Assembly: GCF_002775205.1 (NCBI RefSeq)
Contig: NC_036450.1
Coordinates: 26,872,288 to 26,936,287, forward strand
Reading direction: 5' to 3'
Length of the DNA: 64,000 nt
DNA from: Xiphophorus maculatus
Taxonomy: Eukaryota; Chordata; Actinopteri; Cyprinodontiformes; Poeciliidae
A program made the translations under genes and the position numbers. The notes under the pieces were generated by a model, which did no database searches, was not told the DNA's origin, and was given only the letters and a program-made list of their open reading frames with translations. Positions 52,981-64,000 of the stretch are shown here, one piece after another. Position 1 is the stretch's first letter, and each line of letters begins with the position of its first letter.

Positions 52981-53149
52981 CCAACATTTCTTACCATATT
53001 TGCATAATTTACCAATTTTTTATTATTCGAGTTCTTCTGTAGAAAAAGGATGCATGGGTTTAATAATATTCTTTGAGGTTTTTTCTCAATTGTTCGCAAA
53101 AAATTCCAAGAACATTTAGTGAAGTATCACTATAGCATCTGTAAAACTA

Positions 53150-53620
53150 TTTATATGACTTAAAGTCTTCTATTTTCTGGCATTGTAACTCCAACCCTTA
53201 ATGCATTTTACTGGAGTTTATGTGCCAGACCAACACAAAGAAAAGCAAAGCTGTGAAAGGAAAATACAGCTGCCAGTCTTTTGGGTATGTCTCTATATTA
53301 CAGACTCAGATTTTTGATCTTTGTAGAATAGTTCATGTAGTCAGATTGACTGGAGATAAACTATGAATATCAATTTGCAGGTCTTGCTGATAACCTCAGT
53401 TGGCTTTGGATGCTGATGGGTTCATACTTTGATCTAAGCCGTCCCATTGGAGCTCTCTGGATGCTTATTGTCCAGTAGAGCTGCAGTCTCTAAGAACAAC
53501 TGTCCTCTGTTCAGTACCTGATAGTTTTGACCTTGTTCTTGACTCTGACTAGCTTCCCTGTATCTGTTGAATAAAAACTTTCCACAGCCTGATGCTGCCT
53601 GACTAAATCTTTGGGTTCTC
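53150..53620 (-). mobile_element. Tc1-like transposon end, 5' region relic
   Basis: GACCAACACAAAGAAAAGCA, ACAGCTGCCAGTCTTTTGGG, TTTGATCTAAGCCGTCCCATT and ACTAGCTTCCCTGTATCTGT run in the order of a fish Tc1-like transposase gene read in reverse, up to the segment before the catalytic centre. Frame destroyed. Confidence 0.6.
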
Positions 53621-54559
53621 CTTTATAAATCAAGAAGTAAAGACAGGTCACAAGTATAGAAAATACAACAAAATAAGTAAAATATTTTCATTTTGTCAGT
53701 TTTTTGTTTATAGAGTGTTGACTTGTTTTTGCCATCAGGTTTGAGCTGACTGTCCGCGTTGCTACCCTAACCCTCGCTAAAGGTAAGATTCCACATTCCA
53801 ATTTAGATGTTACAAAAACAAATGATTCCGTTTAAGAAGGATGCTTTATTTTGGATAAACTGAAAGTTCATCTAAATGAGGGATCTTCATGCAAATTGCA
53901 TTAAATTAATACAGTGACATTAAAAGTACCAGTAAAAACTATTTAGATCTATTTTTCTTGTTATTGCATCAGAAAATATGTTCATGTAATTTCCACTAAT
54001 ATCAAGATTTGACTGAAGAAAATGTATCAATCCTTTTTTTTTCTTTTTCTTTTGCAAAACTTTTATGTTTTTGTTATTTAAAACCTAATATTAGTAATTA
54101 AAATGGAAGTTCATAAAAATAGATTTCCTTTAGTAGACATTTTTCAGGTCATAAGTCTGTTTTTCAGCTGTCTTTGGTTTGGACCGGGAGCAAAAATGTC
54201 TGTTTGGGTCCTAAACTCCGCAGAGTTCTGGTGTGAACCATAGGATTCCTCTGGCTAACTGAAGTTGACAGGAGAGCAAAGAGCAGCTGAAGACGAGAGG
54301 TCAAAGTTAAGAAGTCCTACCAGGTAAGATACTGACTACACATAGACATTCTCAACAACCGGACACTATCCCTCTTTACAGGCTATCACGTTTAATAAAG
54401 CTTCTACAACATTTCTAGTTCAACATCTTTTGAATGAATGAATGAAATATTTAATTAATTAATTAATAGACCTTATTAATACTAAAGAGAAATCGCTGCT
54501 TTGTTGTGCTAAACGTTTCAAGTTCTAAGATCTTAAATGTTGTAAATCTCAAAATGTGT

Positions 54560-55027
54560 TTAATTTACAACATGGACCACAAATTTCAGCTGATCTCTGC
54601 CCATGCAGCGTTCAAGACGTCTCTGCTCTAAATAGTTCATACACTGATCTAATGAGGATGTATTAAACGCTGGAATTCCCTCTGATGCCACACATGCCTA
54701 ATTGTGAATGGTGATGGAGGGACGTCTGCATGTCTGCTGGCTGTAAGAGGCCGTGTCACGTCCCCTGCTCTGTGTGCTGCATATTAAAAGCTTTATGGAA
54801 GCAATTAAATGTGTGCTTAATGGTCAGGAGTTGGCAGAATGATTGTATGATTGAATTAGCAGTTATGATGGCCCACATTACAAGATGAAGTAAATGCAGT
54901 CCCTGCCCCCTCCCCTTTCGCTCCCCCCTGTCAGCTTCAGCAGCATGATGTGACTTAATTAGCTTTTGTCACCCACTCTCTCCTGATGATCTGACTCTGA
55001 TAGTTTACATCATATCTGAAGCTGAGC
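54560..55027. promoter_or_regulatory. Candidate conserved non-coding block, strongest of the set
   Basis: Dense homeobox-type words (AAGCAATTAAATGTGTGCTTAATGG, ATTGAATTAGCAGTTATGATGG, TGTGACTTAATTAGC) in balanced, unique sequence with no frame. It ends sharply where a family A element begins. Inferred enhancer, perhaps of NKX6-1 if the desert matches other vertebrates. Confidence 0.35.
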
Positions 55028-55567
55028 TTCAGTATTGTGTTTTCCAGGCATATAATGCCATTCTATATCACGATCGAGTAACTATGCAACCTTCAGTTGT
55101 TATAAAAATTTTATATATCAAATATGACTTAAAATAAATTTTACTTCCTGATTTAACGCCTTGAAATTGGGCCTCTATCTCTTTAAAAAGTGCTCTTTTT
55201 GAAACTCCGCCTTCAGGAAGTCATCGTTCTTTTCTATTAACCCTTTAACAACGTTTTTACCAACGTTGCACTGAGAAGTAGCTCCTAAAAAGAGGAGATG
55301 AGTGGTGGAGCTACCAGGGAGAGCTGCTCAGTGAGGTGGAAGCTCGGATGCTGCAGCTCTGAGGAGGAGCTGCATCTTCAAGGTGCTTTGGATGTTGAAG
55401 CACTTGGATGTTGGGGATACTTGCTTCTGTCACCAAGTGTTTTGCACACCTGAATGGATGCCATGGAGATTAAAGGATTTCTCAAGCATTCATGGAAAAA
55501 AAAAATCAAAGCAACATTCCAGGTATGTTTTTGATGAAGGAATAACATTATAACATGATGGAAAACT
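55028..55567 (+). mobile_element. Family A element
   Basis: Starts CAGTATTGTGTTTTCCAGGC and carries the family blocks in the opposite orientation to the 21.5 and 26.8 kb copies: CCTTGAAATTGGGCCTC, ATTAACCCTTTAACAACG, GCCATGGAGATTAAAGGATTTC. It ends near AACATTATAACATGATGG. Confidence 0.7.
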
Positions 55568-55840
55568 AAAAAAAAAAAAAAGATAGACATAATAGAGTTG
55601 AAACTGAGGGATTTGTCTGTTTCTGGGATGCTCTTAAGCCGACTCATTCCTGTAATGTCTGTCATGACTAGGGGTTGCACCAACTAGTCGACTAGTCGAT
55701 TCTTTGCTCTGTAGTGACATTTTACGTGGATAGTTGACCAGTCCAAATCACATGACAGAACTGATTTTTTTCAAGAAGCTGAAAGAAGATTAACTACTTG
55801 ATTTTGTCAGTTATAATTGTATAAAAATGTAAATAATTTG

Positions 55841-55925
55841 GGGCGTGCTGTGGTGGCGCAGGGGGTTAGCACGCCCCACGCTTGGAGGCCTTAGTCCTTG
55901 ACGCCGACGTCGCGGGTTCGCCGCA
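55841..55925 (+). mobile_element. tRNA-derived SINE head
   Basis: GGGGCGTGCTGTGGTGGCGC with an A-box-like GTGGCGCAGGGGGTTAGC and a B-box-like GCGGGTTCG. The B box is cut short, so the polymerase III promoter is damaged. The neighbouring CTAGTCGACTAGTCGATTC (55683-55702) resembles a hAT-type transposon end. Confidence 0.6.
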
Positions 55926-55999
55926 AAAACTCTTCGGAGAAAAAAATGGAAAAAACAAAAAGGAAATAATTTACCAAAGGGGTTCTGCAAACTCCAACA

Positions 56000-56105
56000 G
56001 GGGCTACCAGAATAGGCTGTGTGGCGCGGCCCCGTATACAGAGACTGTAGTCCAGAGTTCGACTCCCGTCCTCTGTTTTCTTGTCCCAGGAAAATGGGCC
56101 AGCAA
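56000..56105 (+). mobile_element. Second tRNA-like SINE fragment
   Basis: GGCTGTGTGGCGCGGCCCCG followed by CAGAGTTCGACTCCCGTC gives an A-box-like and a good B-box-like word. It does not fold into a tRNA cloverleaf by eye. Probably a second SINE inserted beside the first. Confidence 0.4.
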
Positions 56106-56339
56106 AGTTTTTTGTAGCAGCAAAAATTTAAGACCTTGTTTTAATTTGTTGGACTTCTTTGCATGTGTGAAATAGTTTGTTGCAAACTATTAGACACAAA
56201 CTAGTCAAACATAGTTACTGCCCTGGATTTTTACAAAATGCAAAAGTTTCTTTTAGACAGCGACAAATGAATAAGCTACTTCTGGTTTACACAGTTGCTT
56301 ACACCATGGAGACCAGCTGAAAGTGATAGAGCACTTCCG

Positions 56340-57350
56340 ATGAAGCAGCTGACTTAGATCATCTTTAATAAGTCTAGGAAACTATCATGTTACACTTCAA
56401 AACAATAATGCACAATTATCTGGCATGTGAGGTGTGTAAACTAAGGTTGTGGTCAGCAGGTCGCAGTTGTCTTCTCCTGCAGAAGCTTCATTGACCTGAG
56501 CATTGCAGCTGTTTACTCAGCCAATCTGGCCAAAGACACATATGGAGCTTGCTTCTGTTCAATCCTGAAACTTTACACAGCATCACTGGGAGGGTTTAAA
56601 GTGAAGTTACATGAATCACACTTGATGCTGTCTCTGAGCACTGCTGCTCTCTTACTGAGACAATTGATCAGCCCAGGGCTCTTAGGGATGGTCATTTGCC
56701 AGCGATAAAGACTCAGCCAGTGTGAATGTGGTGTCCTTGCAGATTTAGTGGTCACTTCTCTCAACTTTGCCCATTAACCTGAGTGCGGCAGGCAGTTTAC
56801 CCTCCTTCTTCTGAGCTCTGCAGGAACATTTATTACCCCGGGACACCCTAATGGATCCCAGTTAAGGTGTGTTAACAATTTTTCTATTGATTAATTTGAA
56901 GAGAATCATAGCCAGACTAACTTAGCCCAGAAGATTTAGTGGCTTTTAAGGTAGTAGCGATGAATATAATGCTTTAGAAAGAGCTTCTGTACATTATATA
57001 TATGACACCTGCTACATTAAGCTACATTAAGCTTTAATACGTCTTCATTACTGGCACTCTGCCCAGCCCCTTCAAGGTTGAAATAGAGATCCACTTTTCA
57101 TTATAGCGGCCATCATCGCTCTATGGAGAGATATCAAATAATAATGGAACTGTTGAAACAGTTCTGCCTCAGTTGTTAATGTTAATCGATGTATTAAATA
57201 ATAAAGATTTCCATAACAGGGTTTTGAACTGCCGCCACGGTTCTCCCATCAGGACCGAACTGCTGCTGTGGCTAAATGCCCGTCCATGCAGTAATTAGGC
57301 AAAGTAGAAGAAGATGACGCCCCTTTTACCTCTAACCTGCTGCAGGCTGC
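56340..57350. promoter_or_regulatory. Candidate conserved non-coding block
   Basis: Complex sequence with GGTGTGTTAACAATTTTTCT, CTTTTCATTATAGCGGCC and TGCAGTAATTAGGCAAAG words. No frame. From 57350 to 58500 I see only ordinary intergenic DNA. Confidence 0.25.
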
Positions 57351-58499
57351 AGTGCTGCTGATGGAAGGGCATCAAAAAAGGTTGCAAATGTACTTCTACT
57401 GTGTTTCTGACTCCAGAAGTATCATCCTACAAATGGACCAATACATTGCAGCTTGACAATAATCTAAAAACCCACCTCTGAAAGGTCCAGAAAATGAATA
57501 AAATGAAGGTTTTGCTGAAGTCTGGATTTAAATCAGATGAAGCTGTTGTAACATGGCCTTAAATGGCCGTTTACACTTAAAAGCTGCAATGTGGCTGAAA
57601 TAAAACAACCCTGGGATCGAATTTGGCCACAATGATGTTAAAGACATGCAGACACTAGTTGTTGTTGCCAGGGTGTTAGCACAACCAGAAAAGTTAAATG
57701 AGCAAGTCGATTTTTACATGGGGCCAGGCTGCTCCCCCCCCTTATTATCTGAAGCATTATCTGAAAAAATATTTTGAATTTACCCAGATTACATTTGTCT
57801 GATTTAACAAATACTGTTAGGAGCTGAGACATTCCGGGGTGACAAAGTTAGCAAAAACAGAAGAAATCTTTAGGGAGGAAAACACCTTGTCACAATCATT
57901 TTAGTATTTTTCTTCACTGTCCATCTGCCTGTCACACAGCTGGCTTTGGATCCTGATTTTTGATTTTTGGATGCTGACTTTACTTCTGCGAAGCAAAACT
58001 TTTTCAATAAGCAAATGGTTAGAATCTTTTTGGGAGAATGGAAGCATGTGTTTAAAACAGCAAAACAATCATTTAAGCTAAGAGCTACAATGTGAGCTGG
58101 TCAGAACTCTGAATGAGCATCAACTGTTTGATTTATTTTTTATTGATCAATATTCTGACCTGTTGAAAATAAAAGCATGCAGCGTCTGAGGGTCTTACTT
58201 TAGGTAAGATGGAGCCATAACATGACCTGAGAATAACATCTGAGGTTCTCCTCCTCCCTCTAATCAGAGCTCAGTGACCCAAAAAGATACACAAATGATC
58301 TGGTCTGATGGAGGCATTCTAACCCTGACCAAACTATTACTCTGATTATTTATGGACCCTGTAAATACAGATGGAGAGGTGCAGAATAACGAGACACCAC
58401 AATCTCTCTGCAGGATCTCCAACCAGAATACACTGGAGAGGATGAAACTATACACCCAGTGATGGAGCACACATTACTCGTCTATAGTGGAAAGAATTC

Positions 58500-59040
58500 C
58501 AATAATGCATTTTGAGCCTAACTGATGCCAGATTTCCAGTTGTACCTTTACTTTCTAAGGGCTTCTCTGAGTTCTGGGTAACGGTTTAGCCTCATTAGCT
58601 CATTTGAAAAGCGGAGGAAAGAAAACCCTTTACAGGCTCAAAAATCAAACAGCTCTGCTGTCTCCATCACTGCTGGACTGTTTGTTGAATCTCCGTGGCA
58701 TTTGCTCTGATGTTTTTGCAAATCCATTGCTGATCTGCAAACACGTGTCGACCATCAAACAAACACTCAGCAGCCTGGAGGCGAGAACCTGCCGGAGCTT
58801 GCTCTCAAACTGGAAATCCGTGTCCAGACCTCAACAGCAATCTGGATGAAAGAGACGTGCGTGCCGCCGCACACGATGCAGCAAAAATAAACGCTTCTCG
58901 GTGAGCTAACGTCACACTGGCGCACAGAAGAGTGTCCTCGGTGCCCAGTGTGTGGAGAGAAAACAGCTCCCACCACGGGACGCCCACACCACCCACCCAC
59001 TCAACCCCTAACTGCTGTTTCTTTTTCCTCTCAATCATCC
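58500..59040. promoter_or_regulatory. Candidate conserved non-coding block
   Basis: A rare CpG-containing stretch in the desert (GCGTGCCGCCGCACACGATG, GGCGCACAGAAGAGTGTCC). Frames of up to 81 codons cross it without a known domain. Confidence 0.25.
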
Positions 59041-59794
59041 AAAGCCTTAGTCATGTTTGCATTGCAAACCTTTTGGTGATACAGTGAGCTGCTGCCGGCC
59101 AGCATCAGCATATGATTCTTTCTGACCTATAGCAGGATCAGTCACATTCAACAGTCTTTTTTTTCTGGCTCTTCTGTTTGGAGTGTAACCTTGTAAGACC
59201 CAGTGTTGTAATATTTCTATTTCAGACCAAACATATTTACAGATGTTCACTGTAAAACATAGAAATTAAACCCTGTTGTTAAGTCTTCGAATGATATTTG
59301 CACCCTCTCCCCTCTCCCCTTCACAGAAAGTTTGACTGTTCCAGCTTAACCAAGACATAAGCAATTATGTGTTTTCAATTTTTTTGGTGAACATTGGAAG
59401 CCAGAGAATATGGGTACACATTTTGCTTTTTGTAAAAAACAGCAAAATGGAGCATGTTACAAAACACAGCTGAAATCTTATTTAGATCTCCAAACAATTC
59501 CTATAAAACCATCTAAAAGGTTGTTTTTCTACATTTCCCATGTCTTCCAGGGTTAATGAACCCGTTCTGGATTCTTAATGCAAGTCTGGTTACTTTTTTA
59601 AACATAATGCATTGTCACACATTTTCCAAAGCAAAGAAAATCAATATATTTGCAGATTACCATTTTATCATTCACATAAGAGCCGCCAGCTCACCCTGTG
59701 TTCTCAGTATTCACAAACCTAGAATATTTCTGCAGGTTTCAGTAAAAACAACAGAAAAAAAGGAATTGCACTGCAGTTTTTGACCAGCCTTCAT

Positions 59795-60960
59795 ACACTG
59801 TGTACAGAATTATTAGGCAAGTTTTAGTTTCACCATCTCATCATTTTTATGGATATTTTCCAAATCCAAGCTGTATAAACCTGAATGCTTATTGAATACA
59901 AAATTATCAGCCAATGTGTATTTGTCTAATGAGGGAGGGTGAAGCCTAAGGAGATCAACACCCTACATCAAGATGTAAATAATTATTAGACAGCTTCTTT
60001 TCCTCAGGCTAAAGGGGCCAAAAAAGAGATTTAAGTGACTCTGAAAAGTACAAAATTGTAAAAAGTCTTTCCGAGGGACACAGCACTCTTGAAATTGCTC
60101 AGATATGGGGGCATAATCACAGAACCATCAAATGTTTTGCTGCAAATAGTCAACAGGGTTGTGTTGAGAAAAAAAGATGTAAATTAAATGCCAAAGATTT
60201 GAGAAGCATCAAACATGAAGCTACTAGAAAAGTGTTATCTTCCGGTGCTGTTATATTCTGGAACTACCTGGCTTTCCAGAAGTACAAGATATTCAGAGCT
60301 CAGAGACCTTGACCATGTGGTCAAGGTAAGGAAGGCTGAAACCTGACCACCACTGAACAATACACATGAGCTGAAACATCAAGACTGGACCAAGACAGAT
60401 CTGAAGACAGATTTTTCAAAGGTTTTATGAACTGATGAGATGAGAGTGACTCTTGATAGACCAGATAGATGATGGGCCCGTGGCTGGATCAGTAATGGGC
60501 ACAGAGTTTCACTTCACATCAGATATCAGATACCAGCAAGGTGGAGGCGGGATAGGCTGGTATTATTAAAGATGAGCTAGTTGGACCTTTCAGGTTGAAG
60601 ATGGACTCAAAATCAACTCCCAAACCTACTGCCAGATTTTAGAAGACACTTTCTTCAAGCAGTAATGAAGAAAAAGTCAACATTTTTTAGGAAGACCATG
60701 ATTTTAATGGAAGACAATGCTCCATCGCACTCATCGAAGTGCTCCACTATGTGACTAGTTAATAAAGGCCTTAAAATGAAAGAATAATGAAGTGGTCCCC
60801 TTCCTCACCAGAACTGAACCCCAGTGAGAACCTATGGGCTCTTCTTAAATGGGAGATTTACAGTGAAGGAAAATAGTTCACATCTCTGAACACTGTCTGT
60901 GGTTGTGGTTGCTGCTGCACAAAAAGTTGATTGTCAACAGATCAAGAAACTTCATTTTAA
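59795..60960 (+). pseudogene. Mariner/Tc1-superfamily transposon relic
   Basis: Starts with the inverted-repeat-like ACAGAATTATTAGGCAAG. Decayed transposase words follow in order on the plus strand: helix-turn-helix region near 60040-60160 (LKSTILEIAQI-like), TDEMRVTLD near 60430, MEDNAPSHSS near 60710 and PSENLWALLKWE near 60830. These hold remnants of the DDE/D residues. Many stops and frameshifts. The matching right end was not found. Confidence 0.75.
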
Positions 60961-61163
60961 TTCTTTTATTTGTCAGTGTTAGGAGAAACTTTACCAAACA
61001 ATGATAAACAGAGTTTATCTCATAGTTAAATGCTATGTTTTCTCTATGCTGCCTCTGTCTGTACTAACAATCAAAAATCTAGAGAGGTGACTTGGATCTG
61101 CATTGTCAGTGCATACCCAGTTTGGTGAGTTTCCACTCATGCACACGGACAATTTGGCAACTA

Positions 61164-61638
61164 AGCATGTATTTTCCAGACACATAGTGCCATTTCACAC
61201 CACAGTCAGGTAATTGTTACCTTCAGTTGTTATAAAAATGCTACATATGTATCAAATATGACTTAAAAGAAAACTGCCTTCAGGAAGTCATCACAACATG
61301 GCTCCTCTATTAACCCTTCAGCAACGTTTTTGCCTGCGTTGCAGAAGTAGCTCCTATAATGAGTTCAGCACATGCACAATTCCATCAGGTGTTTGCTGAT
61401 TGCTGCTGGCTAGTCTGAAGGAGCTGAGTGGGGGAGACACAGGGGATGGCTACTCTGTGAGGCAATCTCTGCCTCAAGGAGTTGCACTTGAAGGCAGAGC
61501 TACATCCCCCTAATTGTTTTTTTCCCAGCTGAATGGTTGCCATGGAGATTAGCAGATTTCTCAAACATGCATGAGAGAATCAAGGCAACACTCCAGGTAT
61601 ATGTTTGAACTCGATTCTGCATAATACTGCCTTTTAAC
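61164..61638 (+). mobile_element. Family A element
   Basis: Starts near ATGTATTTTCCAGACACATA and ends ATAATACTGCCTTTTAAC, whose reverse complement GTTAAAAGGCAGTATTAT matches the left end of the other copies. Internal GCCATGGAGATTAGCAGATT and GGCAACACTCCAGG blocks are shared. Confidence 0.75.
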
Positions 61639-61639
61639 A

Positions 61640-62930
61640 GACTAAAACAAACAGTTCCTGATGTGTCACTCACTTAAGTTAAATTATGTTCCAAAATGTA
61701 AGATATACATTTTGCTTGGAGGTGCCGATGCATTACCAAGAGTAAAGTTATTCAGCAAAGTTCAAACCAGACACTGTCATTCAGGGTTAGATGAAGTCAG
61801 CCAATCAGTGTCAGCAGAGCACTGGACTTCAGATCATCAGTTCTGCACTTCATTTACCACTTCTATACTAGCATTTTGTTTATTGATTTAAAGCCACATA
61901 ATATCCTTCAGTTAATTTTAAATTTTAACCTGATTTATGTATTTATTTCAAACAAATGCATATTTTGAGACTGGTGGAAGAAATAATGCTCGTGTTGTTC
62001 ATTTATATTTTTATCTTGTTGAATTGTGAGTTTTTAGGGTCTGAGGCAGCATTATACTTTCTTTTTACAACCAACATTTCCCTAAAACTGTGGGGCCACA
62101 GCTTTAAAACAAAGCATAATTGTGGTTATGACAGATGGAAGACAAAGGACAATAACAGGCTTGTTTGTGGGGCTCTTTAACTCGTTGTAGCTTCTTGTGC
62201 TTGTAAAGTGTGTAGCCAAAAGAGTCCTCTCAAACTGAACATCAGGGAGGAGGGTTGATGCATTTAGCAAAATGCAGCAACTCTGCTTTAAAAGAAAACA
62301 AAGACTGAGCTCACATGTAATAAATGTAATAAAGTGTGCTGTGTGAATCAAACAGCCACCAGTGATGGTGTCCAGAGTGGAACCAGTGTGTAGTTTGTGG
62401 TTTATAGGTATAAACAAAAAGGACGCTGCAGCTGCTGACAATGACGACTCAAAGAGACGACTGAAGGAAGATCTTGTCCTCCATTTATTGTTTAATGCCA
62501 CATTAGCAATCTGCAGCAGAGTGGAGCTGCTGCCAGCCGAGGCAGCTCCGGACAGATGGGCCGCTCCGTAAGACAGATCCTCTGCCACATAAATTCCCCC
62601 AGCCAGCTGAAGCCGAAGGAGAAGCAGCACTAACAGCACGTTATGGTGGCTCTGAAACTGCTGCCAAAGGCAACAGTTCATGCTTTTTCCCTAGTCAGAC
62701 ATTTGAGAGATAGTTTCAGATGTTACCTCTCATTTGTATTACTGGACAGCAGAAACAAGCAGAGAGCACTTACTGCCCTTATTACGCTGTGCTAAGTTTC
62801 CTTTTTCCTTAACAAAACATTTGAGAACTTTCAGGGATCTGCTGCAGGTGTCAGGTTCAGACTGCCAGCACCTGGCAGAACAGGGAGCAGAGGCACAATT
62901 ATGTGTTGCAAGAACCAACTTTGATTCAAC
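61640..62930. other. Intergenic, with a complex core at 62.44-62.66 kb
   Basis: No gene found. The minus-strand 199-codon frame here has no domain and crosses A/T-rich DNA. Positions 62440-62660 are GC-richer and non-repetitive and might be regulatory. Confidence 0.3.
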
Positions 62931-63000
62931 TAAGATGTAGAAGCCTCTGACTAAAGAAGCACTGTTGTTATATGACAGTCTGATGAAAAGGAAGAGGTCA
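62930..63000 (-). mobile_element. LINE 3'UTR fragment
   Basis: GTAGAAGCCTCTGACTAAAG and GTTATATGACAGTCTGATGA parallel the stretch at 398-450 beside the LINE fragment of HELQ intron 9. Confidence 0.5.
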
Positions 63001-64000
63001 GGATCGTTTGTAAATTTTTTGACTTAAAAAAAATCCTTTTTTGTATTATTATCTCCAAATGTGCGGAGTTGTGCTCAGATCAGAAGACTGGTGCTCCTTG
63101 GCACTGTGGAGAACATAGTGATACACATTCTTTAAATTCAATTAATCAGCTTACACTGTAAATGTATGATACATTTAAAAAAAGGTTAGGCTAACTAAGA
63201 TATATATACGTATATATATATACAAGCACATGTGTCCTTGTGTGACCAGTGGACCTCTGCGTTGTGTGTGTTATGTGGTGATCAGACAAACCACAAAACA
63301 CCAAGTCTGGGTTTGGAGGCGGTCTCCGTTTATTTAATCTGTCAATTGGGAGATATTAGCATTAGCACATAGCATGTGCTCCAGTTCTCCAACCCGATCT
63401 ATACAAAATAATAGTGTTAGCATGCATCAAATGTTATAAAGGTATAATAGCAACTCAAATGAAAATATCCCTATCATTAATACAGAAGGAAAAATAAACA
63501 TTTGAACAATATAAATGAAAGGCTTCCAATGGATTATAAAACTTGCCTCTCCCCAGTGGAACGAGTAACAAAAGGGAAGAGGAAATTTATAACTTAATAT
63601 TTATAATAGTCCTGGAGGATCCTGAACAAAAGAAGAAGTAAGTAAGGCAGAGCTGGAGGACCAAACCCTTATAGCAGACACAGAGGAACACAAGGACAGT
63701 CAAGTATAAGCGGACAAATACATTAAAGAAAACATTTTGTGAAAATATACAACTATTAATATAGACCCAGTTACACTTGACATATCAATAAATTATCAGG
63801 TATTTTTATATTATTAGTCAACTGATTTGTTCATTTCTCTGCTGGTTGGGTAGAACTTCTGTGCTCTGTGACTCAGTGTGTGACAAACGTTCACCCAGTG
63901 AGAGACACAGACTCCAGGAGCTATACTGTGCATTAGGGTGAGATCTGTTCAGCCTGTACTATAGTGCCTGACACAGTATGTGAGTGAGTAGCATACTGCA
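63000..64000. other. Intergenic, no gene seen
   Basis: A/T-rich sequence with a short TATA microsatellite (about 63199-63223) and no recognised repeat or exon. Confidence 0.4.

Noticed and set aside
54450..54475. TGAATGAATGAATGAA / TTAATTAATTAATTAA run as a regulatory array
   Set aside because: Short simple tetranucleotide repeats; no further signal.
56030..56080. Possible tRNA gene at the GAGTTCGACTCCC word
   Set aside because: Only a B-box-like word is present; acceptor and anticodon stems do not form, so a SINE relic is more likely.
62082..62681. 199-codon minus-strand frame
   Set aside because: Low-complexity, Leu/Ser/Thr-rich, crosses A/T-rich DNA, no domain, no splice or promoter context; probably chance.

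Overview
The window is nuclear DNA of a vertebrate, almost certainly a teleost fish. Four split protein genes can be rebuilt exon by exon in the order HELQ(-), MRPS18C(+), ABRAXAS1(-), GPAT3(+). This is the order and orientation I know from human chromosome 4q21. The short introns, long CA/TG microsatellites, Tc1/mariner debris, an L2-type LINE with a TTCTA-type tail, and tRNA-derived SINE heads all point to a ray-finned fish. Species cannot be fixed from the sequence; a percomorph is likely.

Region 1 (1-23.1 kb) is gene-dense. HELQ (DNA repair helicase) runs off the left edge after ten exons. MRPS18C (mitoribosomal bS18m) lies head-to-head with it and tail-to-tail with ABRAXAS1 (scaffold of the BRCA1-A complex). 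ABRAXAS1 is head-to-head with GPAT3 (ER glycerol-3-phosphate acyltransferase), with about 200 bp between their 5' ends, which suggests a shared promoter. All exon phases join without a frameshift: HELQ 605 codons in the window, MRPS18C 128 aa, ABRAXAS1 349 aa, GPAT3 457 aa.

Region 2 (23.1-64 kb) has no recognisable host protein gene. It looks like the gene desert that in other vertebrates lies between GPAT3 and NKX6-1. It holds repeats: a 5'-truncated, frameshifted L2-type LINE (37.3-39.9 kb), at least five Tc1/mariner relics, SINE fragments, and copies of a roughly 0.5 kb element with inverted ends. Between these lie compositionally balanced, homeobox-motif-rich blocks that may be conserved enhancers. 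One stretch (51.1-51.9 kb, minus strand) carries a run of strong splice donors and acceptors spaced like minimal fish introns and may be an undescribed spliced non-coding transcript.

Across the whole window there is an unusual number of perfect 10-22 bp inverted repeats with very short spacers, mostly in introns and intergenic DNA. No prokaryotic features, CRISPR arrays, rRNA or functional tRNA genes were seen.
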